From: Astropecten irregularis
Lineage: Eukaryota > Echinodermata > Asteroidea > Paxillosida > Astropectinidae
NCBI GenBank assembly: GCA_963971285.1
Contig: OZ020253.1
Span: 1,674,001 to 1,738,000, forward strand
Length of the DNA stretch: 64,000 nt
Reading direction: 5' to 3'
In this document: positions 24,801-39,800 of the stretch, one piece after another
Position numbering within the stretch: position 1 is the first letter of the stretch
How the letters are laid out: every line of letters starts with the position of its first letter
Notes under the pieces: generated by a model
The model's database searches: none
Seen by the model: the letters and a program-made list of their open reading frames with translations, nothing else
What the model was told of the DNA's origin: nothing
Program-made: the position numbers and the translations under genes

Positions 24801-27800
24801 GAATCCAGTATTACGAAGGTTGCAGGTTCGAATCAAGTATTCCGAAGGTCGCAGGTTCGAATCAAGTATTCCAGAGGTCGCAGGTTCGAATCAAGTATTC
24901 CAGAGGTCGCAGGTTCGAATCCAATTTTCTGGAGGTCACAGATTCGAATCCAGTATTCCGAAGGTCGCACGTTCTAATCTAGTATTCCAGAGATCGCAGG
25001 TTCGAATCCAATTTTCTGGAGGTCACAGGTTCAAATCCAGTATTCCGGAGGTCGCAGGTTCAGATCCAGTATTCTAAAGGTAGTAGGTTCGAATCCAGTA
25101 TTCTTGAGATTGCGGGTTCAAATACAGTATTCCAGAGGTCACAGATTTGAATTGTTCAAGTAAATTGTCTTTGTTGACCTTTCGAAGACTTAGATATTTA
25201 CAACAACAAAAGAGACTTGAAAATACAAATGAACGTGAGCGAACAAATCAAAATTGCATGAAAGCTTTCACTGTTGGGTTCGGCATGCCAAAGCCCTTTT
25301 TTAATAAAGTTAACGGTGGAATAGAGACACACCTTCTAATACTACCCAACTAATTGAGATGACATTTTGATAATCAACTTTAGTACATCAGTCACCGAGT
25401 CAGAGCCTTTTCAAGTCATCCGCATCCGATTATGATATCGCCAGTAATAAGTTCAGGAATTTTATCTTTCCATAAATTCCAGTTTTCTCAATTTTTGTAC
25501 CCACACTTCAACTTTTCAGGTAATTTTGTTTAAATATTCCGTTCAGAATGCTAAGACAGTCCAGACTTGGCGTATTATGAAAATTGGCTGTTATAGTGAA
25601 TTTGCTATTACTCAATCCAATCTGTGTGCTAAGACGGGGCTGGTTCTTACCCGTGCGGTACTAATGTGTTAAATGGTGCTTACACACCAGTAATGAATAC
25701 AGTCATCTGACTGTGCAGTCAATAATACCCAAACAGCAACTTGTGAATTTAATTAGTGACTAGAATTTTTTTTCTCTCAAGTCTGTACGATTCATTCTTG
25801 TTCTTTAGCATAGGTCATCGTTCTTTTATCCAATCCTTTTTTCCCTTTGCGCCCACGAAAGAATCAAAACACAGATATCGGATGATTTCTCGAACCCCAT
25901 TGTCTAAGCTCTGAGAAACCTGGTGTCCACGATTACTGAAAATGAATGAGTTTGTATGATTGGAAAATCAACAAAGAAATATTTACCGAAGTGGGATTCG
26001 AACCAGCGACCTCCTGAGTACTGTACCGGCGCTAATACCAGGGCTCTAAATAGTACTAGCCCGGTGTACAATGTCTAGCAAAAACTGCTCTGCGCTAGCT
26101 AGACTCACTTCCTTGGTTGCCCGGTGGGCTAGTAAAAGATATAGATCAACAGATGTATGGACTTGTAAAAATCTAAGCGGGCTAGTAAAATCTTAAGTAA
26201 GCTGACCCGATGGGCTAGCCAGGAAAAAAAGTTAGCGCAAGGCCTGGCTAATACCAATTGAGTTATCCAGCCAGTTAGTAGAGTGCCAGTACGGTATTCT
26301 GGAGATCGCTGGTTCGAATCCCGCTCCAGTAAATTTTTGATTGCTTACCACATCAAAGCTGTCAAATGGAATAACGCTGGGCCTGGATAGACGCTGTCGG
26401 GATGAATGACTCTGTTGAATGGCTAGTTCCTTGGCGTAGCAGTTCAGGATCTTCTTAAACTCCTCTTCTGCAAGTGAACATGAAGACAATGGTTACTGTG
26501 TGAAATTGAGTTTAGCGTTAAGAAAGCCTGATGTTCCAATCCTAGCAGGGTCATCATTTCATGGATTTAGTCCTGCCTTTGAGGAATATATTTTCAGGTC
26601 ACTATTTTGGTTGATGAGCAGTTTGCAGCAAGTTGCAGCAAGCAGCAAGATGAATAAGAGGATTATATGCAAGTAGAAAAAAAAACCAACCCACCAAGCT
26701 CATCGTAACTTACAGGTTCTATCGATCGTAGGACCTTTGATGCATTGTGGCCCTACGTAGGATACGATGGTTATCCTTCTTAAGTCGAGTTACGATCGAT
26801 CGCAGAGCTTCGTGAATCGACCCCAGGAGCTAAATCTCAAACAGGCCTTAAAATTGAGTTTGCACAAATCAAAGTGAATCTAGGATAGTTGACAATTTAC
26901 TGATTGTGACTAGAGCGTTTCTGGCATCCTAGTGTGTTTTCCGTAGCATCAATCCCTTTGCCTCATACTTTTTGAGTGTGCAACATTCCCCTATCAGACT
27001 TCTGCCTCTGATGGTGACAAGAGCCTAGCTAGACCCACCTGTCCTGCAAGCCTGGAGCAACTGCCGGCAGTCAATGTCGGCCAGGATGGTGGCGAAGGTC
27101 CTGGCAGTCTCCAGAGCATTCTTGGTACCCTTCTCCCTCATGGGGGCCATGACCAAGCAGAAGAATCGTGTCTCCTGACTAGTGCGGCCCAAGTTAGCTG
27201 CATGCTTCAGTCTAGCGATGGCAACATGACGGCGCTGTAACGACTGCACAGAACACCTGAAATCAATCATAAAAAGAATGGGAAAAAAGTTTTTAATTAA
27301 AAAAGTAATTCAAATTCATAATTTGGATATGATGACCACCGTGATAAGCTTGAAAAGAGCTTTCCAACGGTATCCAACACTTGGGGTGCTATCTTCCTCT
27401 GTCTGTTGAAACCTATCTGCCGGTCGTTGTTTTACTAATATTTGGATAAATACACCATTTCAGGTGGAAAAACTTTAACGGTATGTTTCTTCCACCACCA
27501 TCTCCATACCCTGTTAGTTATACGTAAATCTGTGAACAATTCTGTTTTGGTTTCTTACCAAAGTATGATACTACCTAGACAAAAATGGGGGAGGGGGATC
27601 AGGGAGGCACGCCCCCCTAAAACAAAAATGACCACAGCAAATCCATGTTCCTCTTCACTTTCATATTCATAGAAGCATGTAAGGTAGTTTTAGTCAAAGT
27701 TGTTCAGTGTTGGTTTGTGATATCGATTCATACACTCAAATATGACTTGAGAATCTACTAGCTATGGGTATAGTATGTACATGCCACCCATTATTCAATT

Positions 27801-30800
27801 GACCGTTTCATCGTTTAGTCACGCGGATGTGGCTTTTAAGGACGGAAGACTCGAGGGGCATCGTCACCTCTGCTGAAAAACCGGGCCAGCTGCAATCGTA
27901 ATGAGCCAAGCCACCCCCAAGCTTTCACTCCTCAAATTATTAAGACCCTGCATTCTTAGCCAGCAAAACAAACAAACAAAACACAGTCGGAGTTCCCGGA
28001 GGAATCCTTCCCACCCCATCAACGTCCGTCGCTATTTAATACCAAAACAAGTATACTGACTCCTGTATGTGCGCTGTACCATAAAATGTACATCTTGCAA
28101 AGTATAGAATCAAATCAACATGGTTGAGTTGCATAGGCTGGGGCTGGCCAATTATAGAAATCATACCTTTTCAGGCGTTCAGTTTCTCCGCATAATTGAT
28201 AAACCACTTCAAGGTTCTTCCCTCGCTACTGTCCTCACCCCTACGGGGTTTTGATTTTTAAAAGCAGATAATAGCAGAGTTGGTTTAGGGGTGCTATAGT
28301 GGCTAGAGAAGGGGTGATTTGATTAGAGGCCTGGGTACATCATGGCTCATTGCCATATGATGACCCTTTAGAGGTCTTAGAGAGGTTTCTTCATTATACC
28401 ATGGCTAGTCCGGAGGTCAAGACCAAGGAGAGTCTCGATGGTCCTTGACTTTGAAGTGGGCACTAAGGATTAGGGTAATATTACAACTTGAACATTCTGT
28501 CAACCTTGATACCACATTACCCACATGTATCTCATATTCACACAACCTAAAGAATCAATTCGTATTCGCTGGTTCGAAGCAACTATTTTCCCTTGTTCAC
28601 CTTATCTTTGAGCCATTGAAAGGTGAACAAAGAAAAACTGACTGGAGCGGGATTCGAATCAGCGACCTCCTGAACACCGTACATGTACAGGCGCTCTACC
28701 AACTGAGCTATCCAGCCCTACGTTGGCCATGTCCCTAACACATGTCCCTAACACCTGTACATGTAGTCAATTAACCATGAAATTGTAACAAATGAAATTT
28801 GCACTATTAAATGGTCGAGCACTCCCAAAATTTGAGTACATGGAATTGAGTACAGGTCAAGAATTTTTTTTTTTCGAGTGCGGTACCTACTTTTTATGGA
28901 GTATGGGCGAAGTACTGTACATTTTATATTCAAGTAGTTTTAATCGAGTATGGGCCGAGTATTCACATGTACTCGAGTGTACTTGCAGCCCATCACACAA
29001 CCCAATGTGAAAGACCAACCATACAGAGGCTTCATACGTGTTGAAGCACCAACCGGGCACTCGAGTGCGAGTACAAGTACGAGTACTCCAACACTGCTCA
29101 CATGGCTCTAGACTTGCTCAGTGCTAAAACTGCCAAATCCAATATCTGCAGGACAGTGAACATACAACCTTATACATAGGTCACCCTTTACACATTCAGC
29201 AGTTATGACTATTGGCAGGTTGATAATAGCCAGTTTGAAGATAACACACGACGCCGTCACACAATCTCCAAGCTGCGGAACGATCATAATGATATAGGCC
29301 TTGCGTATTATTAAAAAGGCGATGCTCAAAGAAGATAGGGGATGAAAGCAACGCAGACAGGCAAGACTGTAAGACCATACGCGAGAGGGACTTTTAGGGA
29401 TAAGCTTACTGTAACATAACAAGCGATGGCCATCTAAAGATCAGGCTAGCGTGGACAGATTGTTTTCTTACAAGACTGTGCGCAAGGTACCGTCATCAGT
29501 ACAACAGCGGCAAATCTTTTTTTCGCTTTTTGCTGCGTTTTTGAAAGGTTTTCTTTATGATTGGAGCTTTGACGGAGGATTGCCCCGAAGCACGCATATA
29601 TTTTGTCGCATTCATCTTTTCATTTCCCTGCATGAGTTTTTTTTCTTGAATAATCATAAGAAGTCACCGCTGCTGAGTTAGGGGGAAATGTAGGATTTTT
29701 TAAAGAATTTTTGTTGCTCTGTGAATGAAAGATGTTTTATCTTTGGTTCAGGCCGTGGTTTACGGTGCTAAAATCATAATACTGGCAGGAAGGCTAGTTT
29801 ATTGCAGATACACACACACTACACACACTGTCATCATGATATCGAATGTGGATTTTATGGCTTGGAGTAATAGGAGGGCCTGACGCGTTTCAATTCCAGC
29901 AGGATCTTTATCTAAGGGCTTTTTTTGTCTTTTTTTTGTCTTTTGGGGGCTTTGTTCTCTTTCGTTAATTTTTTTTTTTCTAACTTTGCACTAGACGATT
30001 CTTTTTTCTCCATTATGGAATAACCACAAATATTATTATTATTTTTTATTCACATGTATTTTTCCAGATGATCTTGTACAATTATAACCCCAATTGATTT
30101 TTCATGCAAACACGTTTCCCATTCAAACGCAAGGAATGAATACGGCATACCGGGATACTAACATACATTTTGTCCCTTTACAAATTTTCCTCTTGGGAAA
30201 GGCCCAACAATTTGAGCACATCAACAACTTTGAAATAGCGCACTGACAAAAATAAAACAAAGTCCCAATCCTCTCATCCATTCATGTGTGTTTCTTTCAC
30301 TTGCATGTTCTTGTCCTCTTGTCATTCAGCCTTTGATAATGACTCTGCTGGGATCGAAATGCATCAGGCCCTCCTAACTCCAAGCATTTAAAAAATACAA
30401 GAATTTTATGGCTTCTGTGATGGATAAAATTTACAGTCACGCTTCGGTTGAAAAACAGATTACCTCTTGACAAACGACACATTTGGAGAGAAGATAAAAA
30501 CAATGCCGCAACTGGAACCATGTGTTTTTTATCTATCCAATAGCTTATTTCTCTGAGGCCTGATTCGGCAGCGCTAGCCTGTTAATTTTACCGGGATAGC
30601 ATTTCAAAAATGTATTCATGTTCTTCGACATTGTCAGCTATGGAAAAAAAATGAGTCACAACAATTGTTTTTTTAATAATTATATGTTTTTCACTTAAAG
30701 GTATAATATAAGAATGGTAGGTCACAGAACAGCACTCACACTTTGATTCAATATGTGCATGAAATGATATACCTGTGAAAATTTGAGCTCAATCGGACAT

Positions 30801-33800
30801 CTGCGCCATGAGAAAATAGCGATAATGCAATTAATTTTTCTTCTGAAAACATAAAGAATGAAAGAGCTATGTGCAGATTCTACGCCTTGAGCACCCTTTT
30901 TGATGGAGTTGGCACTATACAATATTTCACTATTATTATAACAAATGTTTTCATGTGCAGTTAAAAACCTTATTTTTGTTTACAAAAGTTTTTACTTTCT
31001 TTTTCAGCTGAGCAGGAAATGAGGAATTTTCAGTTATTTTCAAAATTTAATGTTCGAACTGTAAAATGGCCGTCAAGAATGGCAGTCAAAACATTGCGAT
31101 TAAAAAACAAGACGGAATAAAAATAAGATTCTTGGCACAAAGCATGTGAGGATTTTAATTCAAGATGCGATAAACATAAACATTTTTCTTTTGGATTGTG
31201 GATTTATTGTGTTTAACTGAGGCATTTTATTCCGAAACATTTCCTATCCCCTAGTGACGTCATATCAATGAAACTTGATACGCTGAACTTGCAATGAGTA
31301 AAAGAAACTGCAGGAACGAGAAAAAAACATGAGAGAAAGGAACTTGAAGACACAAGAAAACAGAGAAATGATATCAAAGACACAGGAACGGATAAATATC
31401 CCTGTGGGTGCAGTAACTAATCTCCAGCCCTGGCAAATTTTTCATGTGGTTCTCAGAGTTGGCATAGCGATGGTCTCCGTGGGATACAAGCTCGCATCCT
31501 GAGGACTTTATGTTTCCTTGCTTGTTTTTCTTTGTTTAGTTTTTAGTTTTTTTTCCTGCCGGCGGGTGGGCAGGGAGCCATTGCGTCGGATTGCGCTGAT
31601 GAGTTTAAATGAGTCGGGTAATGTGACATAATGGATTGACGCATCTCGGCGTATCGTTTTCAGATTAATTTTATTTTGTCGTTGAGGGCGAGTCGGCGAG
31701 GATTTCGGCGCTCAGAGATTGGGAGAAAATGTGTGCATGTTTGAAAGAAATGGAGAGGTAGACGTTTGTAAAGCATTGTCCAAACATTCGGGTATTACAT
31801 GCTGTCAATGTGCACTATTGGCTTAGTATACATACAGAGATGCCACCAGAATTTCAAGGAAAACCTGAAACATCTTGACCCTGCCCAGAAAAACCTGAAA
31901 CAACCCTTTACAGAGCTAGAATTTTGTGAACAAATGAACTGGACAGTAGGTCTAGTAACTGAAGCATTTCACTAAACCTAAACTTTTTTCACTAGACTTG
32001 TGGCATTCGTGTGCAGTACATAGAAAAACCGTTAAAGTGTGCAACAGTGTGTCACAATTTCATCAATTTAGGCACCATTTTAATTGTGCAAGGACAACAA
32101 AATCACTAGACAGCCGGACTAGTGCAGTACACACTTTACTAGACCGAGACTGAAATCACTAGACTCGGTACACGGTCTAGTGGATATTTCGAGCCCTGCT
32201 TTTAAATCATGGCCTTTGCAGACCGCGCGCTTCACGCGAAACCTCAGCGTCGTGATGGTACTAGCAGCGTTTTACATAAAATGCATAGTTTATCGATTCC
32301 GTCTCAAGAGAGGCTTGCGAAATGTTACACTGTGCCGTGTGAAAGGACGCAAAAACGGCCAGCGTAAACTGTTTTGTAAGATTTCGCAACCATGAGAAAA
32401 TGTCTCAATGGTTGAGAGATTTTTTTTAGCATCGTGTGAAAAGGCCTTTAGACATCATTCATTTCTAGGGACTTTGCCCAATTGAGCCATCTACAAGCTC
32501 CATTATGGTCTAATTCTGACAGGATTCAACCATTTTCACCTGCACTGGCTCGACGCAGTGGATGACCGATTACATTTGAATCCATCATAAGGTTCATCTA
32601 CGGTCATCTTGGCTCCATGAGAAATTATGGTGAGTCTCACGGTGTTGGCATTATACAAGCAGATAAAGTTATTTGCTATGAAATCCAAATTGATCAAGGT
32701 GCATCACACCATCCATGGCTGTAGTCTTCAATTTGCCGAGAACGAGACAGACAGACAACTCAAACAAACAAGCATCAATTTTTTCTCACAAGATGAACCG
32801 AGATGGACAAAAAGGCCATTTGTAAATCCATTCTAAAACAACGAGTATCAAAATAGGCTTTTGACTGGGGTTTGAAAGTAGACACTCTAGAAAACAGAGA
32901 TTCAGCTTCAATGAAAAACACAAACTATATTTTCAGCAGAGCCAAGGTTTGGAAAAGGGCCCTGGTAAAGCTACAACAAAAGCTACAGTACCAGCGTTTG
33001 TTCTCTATAGACCTTTCTTTTGTTTTATACAAACATTGGCTTGTGGCTGGCAAGGTCGGCCAAATGTTGCAAATCGTTTCGTCTTTTCGACAGACTGAGT
33101 GACCAAATAAATTTTTTTAATAACAATTTCCATAGATGTACGAAAAAAAAAATAATTTCTTGTGTTGTTTCACTTCATTCAGTAATATCTTTCAATGTTT
33201 ATGAAACATGTACAAATTGAGTACAAATTGTGGTTATTTTGTAAGCCCAGCTTATATGGCTCTCCGTAGTTTCCGCCATTGGTTGGCAACAACTCAGACT
33301 GTGACGTTGCAAAAGAAAGGTCTATATTATGACGGGAAGGATCAGGGGAGGGGGTAACAAACAAAGAAGGAACAGCAGAATACTCACATAGCGCAGATCC
33401 AAGACTGGTCATAGTCAAAGCCCCCTCCTAGACTCTCTGAAGTCCCCTGTATCGTCTTTGCAAGGACATGAACTACAAGTCAAGAAATAAAACAAACAAA
33501 CATCAGTTCAGTATCGTCTACATACACATGTACAAGAACGTGAACTACAAGTCAAGAAACAAACTTCAGTTCAGTATCGTCTACATTGTACATACATGTA
33601 CATGTACAAGAACGTGAACTACAAGTCAACAAACAAACTTCAGTTCAAGGGCTTTCCTCAAAGCTCGGCCCCAGCTCAGGCTCAGGCTCCGGCATTTTGT
33701 GAATCCATTCTAAAAATTACGGTATGAAAAATAAGAGACTTTTGGCTACGGTTCGGCACTAGTAGATTCTCTGGTTTGAACAAGAAAAACAGAGCTTTTC

Positions 33801-36800
33801 AATGAAAAACCATAACCTATATTTTCAGCATGAGGATAACAGAGACGAAGCCTGAGCCTGAGCTGGAGCCAAGCTTTGAGAAAGGCCCTGGTTTCTTAGC
33901 AAGAACGTGAACTACAAATCAAGAAACAAAACAAACAAACTTCAGTTCAGAATCCTGACAATAACTGACTCTAAGATGGTCAACAGACACTGATACAGGG
34001 TATGGCAAGGGAAGTAAAGGATAAACACTTGGAAATAAGTAGCATGCCGAAACAGAAATCTTCACAGATTTACCTATAACTTACAGGCTATAAAGATGGT
34101 TATGGTAGAAATATATCATTACAATGTTTCTGTCAGAAATGCTTTATCCAGAAAAAGAGTAAAACAAATGACCAAAAAAAATTTGGATCTTCGGAAGATC
34201 TTCAGGGTAACACCAAAACCATTCTTTGTGATTTATAAGAAAAAATTGAGTCAAGTTTTTCGCTATTTTTCATGACCCAGGGGCCTGTTTGTTTAACGCA
34301 AAGGATCCCAGATTATTGGGATCCACCTCCTATGCAGGGTACACTAAAATGGGATCCGGATCAGCAGAATTCGTGATCCTGTGCATTAAACAAATAGGCC
34401 CCAGGTGTCCGATTGAGCTCAAATTTTCACAGGTTTATTATTTCATGTACATGTTGGATTAGACAAAGTGTGAGTGCTGTTCTGTGACCTTTACCAATCA
34501 TGTATTATACCTTTAATAAGGTGTACCCTCCATGGCGATGTGGGACCATCAATGGATAATGAAGCCTACACAGTAAATGAATAGTATATGAGGATCGGCG
34601 CTCCTGAGCCATATATACCACGATAGCCACTTAATCATGTAATAATGATGTTAATAAGATATGAGCTATGATCCCTCTTGTTTCATGATTGACAGTGGGA
34701 TATTACATGTATTGCGTGTGGATTGGAGGTTTTCATTTTATAATATAAGATGAGATTATGGTGACACCAAGGAGCAGGCACGGTTCTTCAGGGGTGCCTG
34801 GGTTGGGGGCTAAGGGGGACTTGAGCCCCCAAAATTGTGTCTAGCCCTTCCCCCCCCCCAAAAAAAATACATAAAAACGCGTCGTGTAGGCTATAGATGC
34901 ATGTTTTTCTAATGAGACATAGCAGAAGCGAGTGTTAGCGAGTGTTATAGAAGAAGGGTCTAGCCCCCCCAAAAAATATTGGGTCTTCTTGCCCCCCCCA
35001 AAAATAATAGAACTGCGTCTGCCAAGAAGACAGTCCTAAACAAGTATATAGTATGCAAAATTGATATTAATGTTTGAATAATAATTGAATAATAATGTTT
35101 TCCGGATAAATTACACAAATTTTTCAACCATCAAGAGAAACTGACTGGCATACGAACAACGAACTTGCAGATGACAATTTGGGACACAACCATCATATAG
35201 GGCTGGATTGGTTGGTACATGTACGGTACTGATACAGTATTCAGGGGGTTGCAGGTTCGAATCCCTCTCCAGTCAATTTTTCTTTGTTCACTTTTCAATA
35301 AAAGAAATAGCCGACAAATTCCATTGCAGTGTATTTTCGGTACGGTACACTGTGATGATATGGGGAGAAATTTAAACATTACTTTAATATCAAAATGATT
35401 CTTTATATGAAATTCTGACTTTATAGATTCATTCCGCTCCATATTTATGTGTGTAGAGTTAGGAGGGCCTGACGTTTTGATCATAGCAGGATCTTTTTCA
35501 TTTTGTTCTATGATTTAATTTACATCAAGTCATATTTGACTAAACTAATGTCAACAGCCTGTACCAAGTCGTAATGTGAATGGACGCAAGATACATAGAT
35601 ACCTGCGTGTGGGAATACATGATCTTATTAGGCTCAGACATCAGGACGAACTAGTGTCGAGGAAACAAGAAAGCATTCCTAATTGGCTGTCGGACAGGTG
35701 TAAATTGCAAGGCATGATGGACTGCATGTGGGTACACAACACTCTGTGAATTCATAATACACGTATACATCATGATCAGTAGTGAGACATATGGGGTACA
35801 GATTCACAACGCAGACGGAAAGGCGGGCGATTCCAAATTAAAGCACCACCAAGAGTTTGCAATGCATGATAGGCTGATTGCAATGCGCGAAATCTGTCGA
35901 CCATTTCCAGATGCGCATTGGATCGATGTTGCTAATGCTGCAACCTGAGAAACATATGGGGATCACTCAATGAGGATGCAGCTTTACAAAAATAATAATA
36001 AATATGACATTATTAAAACATTTCAAATTGTTTTTGTTTTTTTTGTCATTGAAAAGTGAACAAAGAAAAAAATGACTGGAGCAGGATTCAAACCGGCGAC
36101 CTCCTGAATACTGTACAGGCGCTCTACCAACTGAGCAATCCAGTCCTACGTTGGTGGTGATCCCAATAGTCAATTATCTTTGTTCATTTGGCAGTCAGAA
36201 GCCATAAAACCAAGCACACACCACCATACCCCAAGGATCGTTTCAATGATACTCACAGCAATGCTGAAACCTGGGAACGGTACATGCATGGGGAATCACT
36301 CAAAGAGGATACAGCTTTTGTTTTTCAATAAATTTGACATTATTGAATAATTTCATATTGTTTTGGGGTTAGATTTATTTGTTTTGTTGGGGTGGGTGGC
36401 TAAGCAAAACTGAATCTGGGCACGTTTAGTTGCATGAATGCATGAATACGCAATGATCTCCAGTACTTAAGTACTACAGTCAAACCCCATTGGGATTTGT
36501 ATGTACGCGGTTTGGGTACATTATGTACACATGGCACATGCTTGTTTCTTATAACATCACAGATGAGAGGCTTCAAGCATCACATGAAGTATTTCCGCAA
36601 ATAAAAAAACCCAATCACAACACTTCAGGAACCTCAATCCATTCCCTGGACCAACAAAATCACTTCGTAGAAACAAGGAAGGAAGGATTACAATATAGCT
36701 GGATGAAAATCTGAAAACCCCTAGCAGGTACGGTAAACACTCCAGAATGTCTTTAGACTTCCTCCAAACCTCTTTGAAGAAAAAACGAGAGCTTCTTTTA

Positions 36801-39800
36801 GATTTACGCTGATACTAACCAAGGGGAATGCACAGGGATTAGCTCTTGAAATAAAGCAGAGTACGGGATCGGTGGATTTGTAAGCGCTTGAGGTACTGGT
36901 ATGGATTTAAGCAGATAGGCAGAGAGCTACCAATGTACTTGATCTAAAACATGCCCTGAAGTCAATCAGATATGATGATGCATATGCTGTGAGTCGTTTG
37001 TGAATATTAAACATATGCGGGGAAAAAAGTTTCTGATACATTTGCATCGTAGAGTAATTTTGCATTCGTGTGTAGTATCATACTTTGGTAAGAAACCAAA
37101 ACAGAAATGTTCACAGATTTACGTATTATTTTCAGGGTATGAAGATAGTGCTGGTAGAAACTTACCGTTAAAATGTTTCCGCCTGGAATGGTGTATTTAT
37201 CCAGAATTTAGTCAAACAACAACCGAAGATCTTTTAAAAGATCAAAAATAAAAGAGAAATACTGTAAGTGGCTGTTTTTCACGATTTTTTCAAAAAGTGG
37301 GCACCATACGCGTATGGGTCTGAAATTTTCACAGATGACTGTTACTGTATCTTCCTTGATATCTTTGCCCATGAATCTGTACTTCTTTGACAAAAACCAA
37401 AGTATGATACTACCTTTAAAGGTACATGTTTTATCATAATTTGGTAGTATACCAGCATACTGTTAAACTTTTTCTGCCTGAAATGACGTATTTTTTCACA
37501 CCAAAAAAAGAGTACAGTCAAAAATTTAAAAAACAAAAAAATATTTTGAGTGTTTTGATCTCAGGGTGAGATCAAAACACTCAAAATAGAATAGAAAAAT
37601 ACTGTGCCAGTTTTTCACTGTTTTCTCACAAAGTGGGCACCGTACGGGACTGGACATTTCACAGATTACTGTAACTGTCTTTGTTTTTTTAATACTTATG
37701 ACGGTTGACCATATATCAGCATTTCTTTGACAAAAACTTAAGTATGAAGTTCCCTTTTAATAATTATCCCTTGTGTGCTAGTATGAATCTGAATCTGACT
37801 CTTGAGCCCTATTTCTTGTATGTCCAGTTATTGCAGATGCTTCCATTAACGCAATGTGGCTCACTCAAACTTAAATAAAATTCAGCAATAGCTTGGCGAG
37901 TTGTCTTTACCCGGTAGGCCTAATCAATCTGAAATGTCTTCAGGACCTTAGGACAGAGTGGTCTCATGTGGGGATGGATGAGAAAGACCTTCCATGGAGT
38001 GGGATATCTGATGCCGAGTTTGGCCGGAACTAAAGCAAACACTGGTTTGTTAGTCTTACTGGAAGCCATGTTGTGTACGTGACGATTAGTGAACTAAGTA
38101 CATGTAGGGAAGGAATGAGTATAAGGCAGAGTGTGTGAGGAACAGATTTAGTATTAATCAGTCTCTGCTTCACACGTAGGTTTACAGTGTGAATCCACAG
38201 AGACCGGATTCTTCTTAGAAGTCTCCCTCCTTTAGCTGTTACCTCCCTCCCCCTACACACTCCCCAGCCTACCATTAATGCCAAATTTGCCAGCCGTGCA
38301 TGGTTCCTCTGCCCTTCCCAGTCATGCATCACGGTGTGCCAGGGATGAGCCGAGATTGGAGGGGCACAGCCAAGAGTTAGAGGGGGAGAGGAATATGGCC
38401 GATGACACCGTAGGGTGTCATATCAACCTATGCATAAATCAACATTAACAAACTTGCCGCTCCTACAAGAAGGCAAAAAACTGTCCCGCAAGACACGATC
38501 TAAGCATGTGCCTCTCAACATGACCGAATATGCAGTGAGGGCGACGCCAGTATACATGTACAAGCTCCTCCACACATAGGCTTAAGAAAATATCCACGCG
38601 GTCGCTTCTTGTCTTAGAAGCTTTAGCAAGGACTGGTAATCCATGTTAATTGTAGGTTGCCAACAGAAACAGGTTTACGGGTGAAGGGGTGTTATTGTTT
38701 TCTGAGAGGGGTATCTTCTCGCCACATGTGGTATTAGGCAAAACAATCCTCAAAGCCATGTTGTGTTTTAGAATTGAGGAATAAGTATCACATGAGGCTG
38801 CAGTTTGTATGTGGTATGGTTTATGCTATGGTTTATGGCATCAGTGGACGAGGATAAAGAATGTGGCATTTGGCAACTTTTAGACATCAAAATAATCAAT
38901 TGAGTTTCATTTTTCCTGACCGGTACATCCTAAGTATACAGTGTGAGTAAACAATGTTGGGAAAACCAAATGCCTATGAAGTAAAACTAAGAAGAGACAA
39001 TCTCCAGTTCTATCTAGGGCCTGCTTAGCACAACAAATCTGCTAACCATGAAATTTCTCAAATTAAAACAGGATGAACCACCAAATTTCCATGTATTGTG
39101 TATCGCTTGCGATTGTTCTTTGGCTGTTGTTTGCTGACCATGAATATCGAAAGGAATTTTCAATGTTGGTTTTATTGAGCAAGACATTTGGTGCTAAGCA
39201 ATTTTTCTTTTGCTTATTAACAGCTCTATGAAATTAGCCTCAGCTTAGTGAAGAATGATGCTTTGGCCCTCTTAGATCCGGATGTTAATGCTATAAACAT
39301 GATGTACTCTTGTCCTTTAAGCAACCAACACAGCTCATTCATTCACACATACAGTAAGGTGAGGGAACTCGACATCAATACCACATATAGATAGAGGCCC
39401 ATGCCATGTGTGCGTGTTTGGGCCTTATGCTTAATTCAACACCGTTATCCAATTAGGCAGTGTTTGGCCCAGAGCGCAAGTCATCCCCCACCCCCACGGT
39501 TCAAGAGAACAGCGCACAACCCGCCCGAAAGACAACTTATTTCTCTTCGCCCTGATGACACCACCAAAAAGCAGCGAGGAGAACGCCGAACACGAACAGA
39601 AATATGAGCCGCTCGCATGACTTGTAAATTTGATCCGAAGGTGTCAGGCTGTGCAAATATCAAGACTTCTATGTAAATCACTCAGGGGCAGAAATATTTT
39701 TTATCCATAACCAAGACCAAACCCAAAAAGGGAAAAATTCTATCAACCTGGCAGCAAACTGTACATAAAAGTCCAACATTTCTCTCAACCTAATCTTAAG

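Noticed and set aside
24476-25077. Three overlapping plus-strand frames of 106-118 codons
   Set aside because: They are translations of the 29-bp minisatellite in its different frames.
24470-25146. Cluster of tRNA genes
   Set aside because: Only the B-box/T-arm segment repeats. There is no A box, acceptor stem or anticodon loop.
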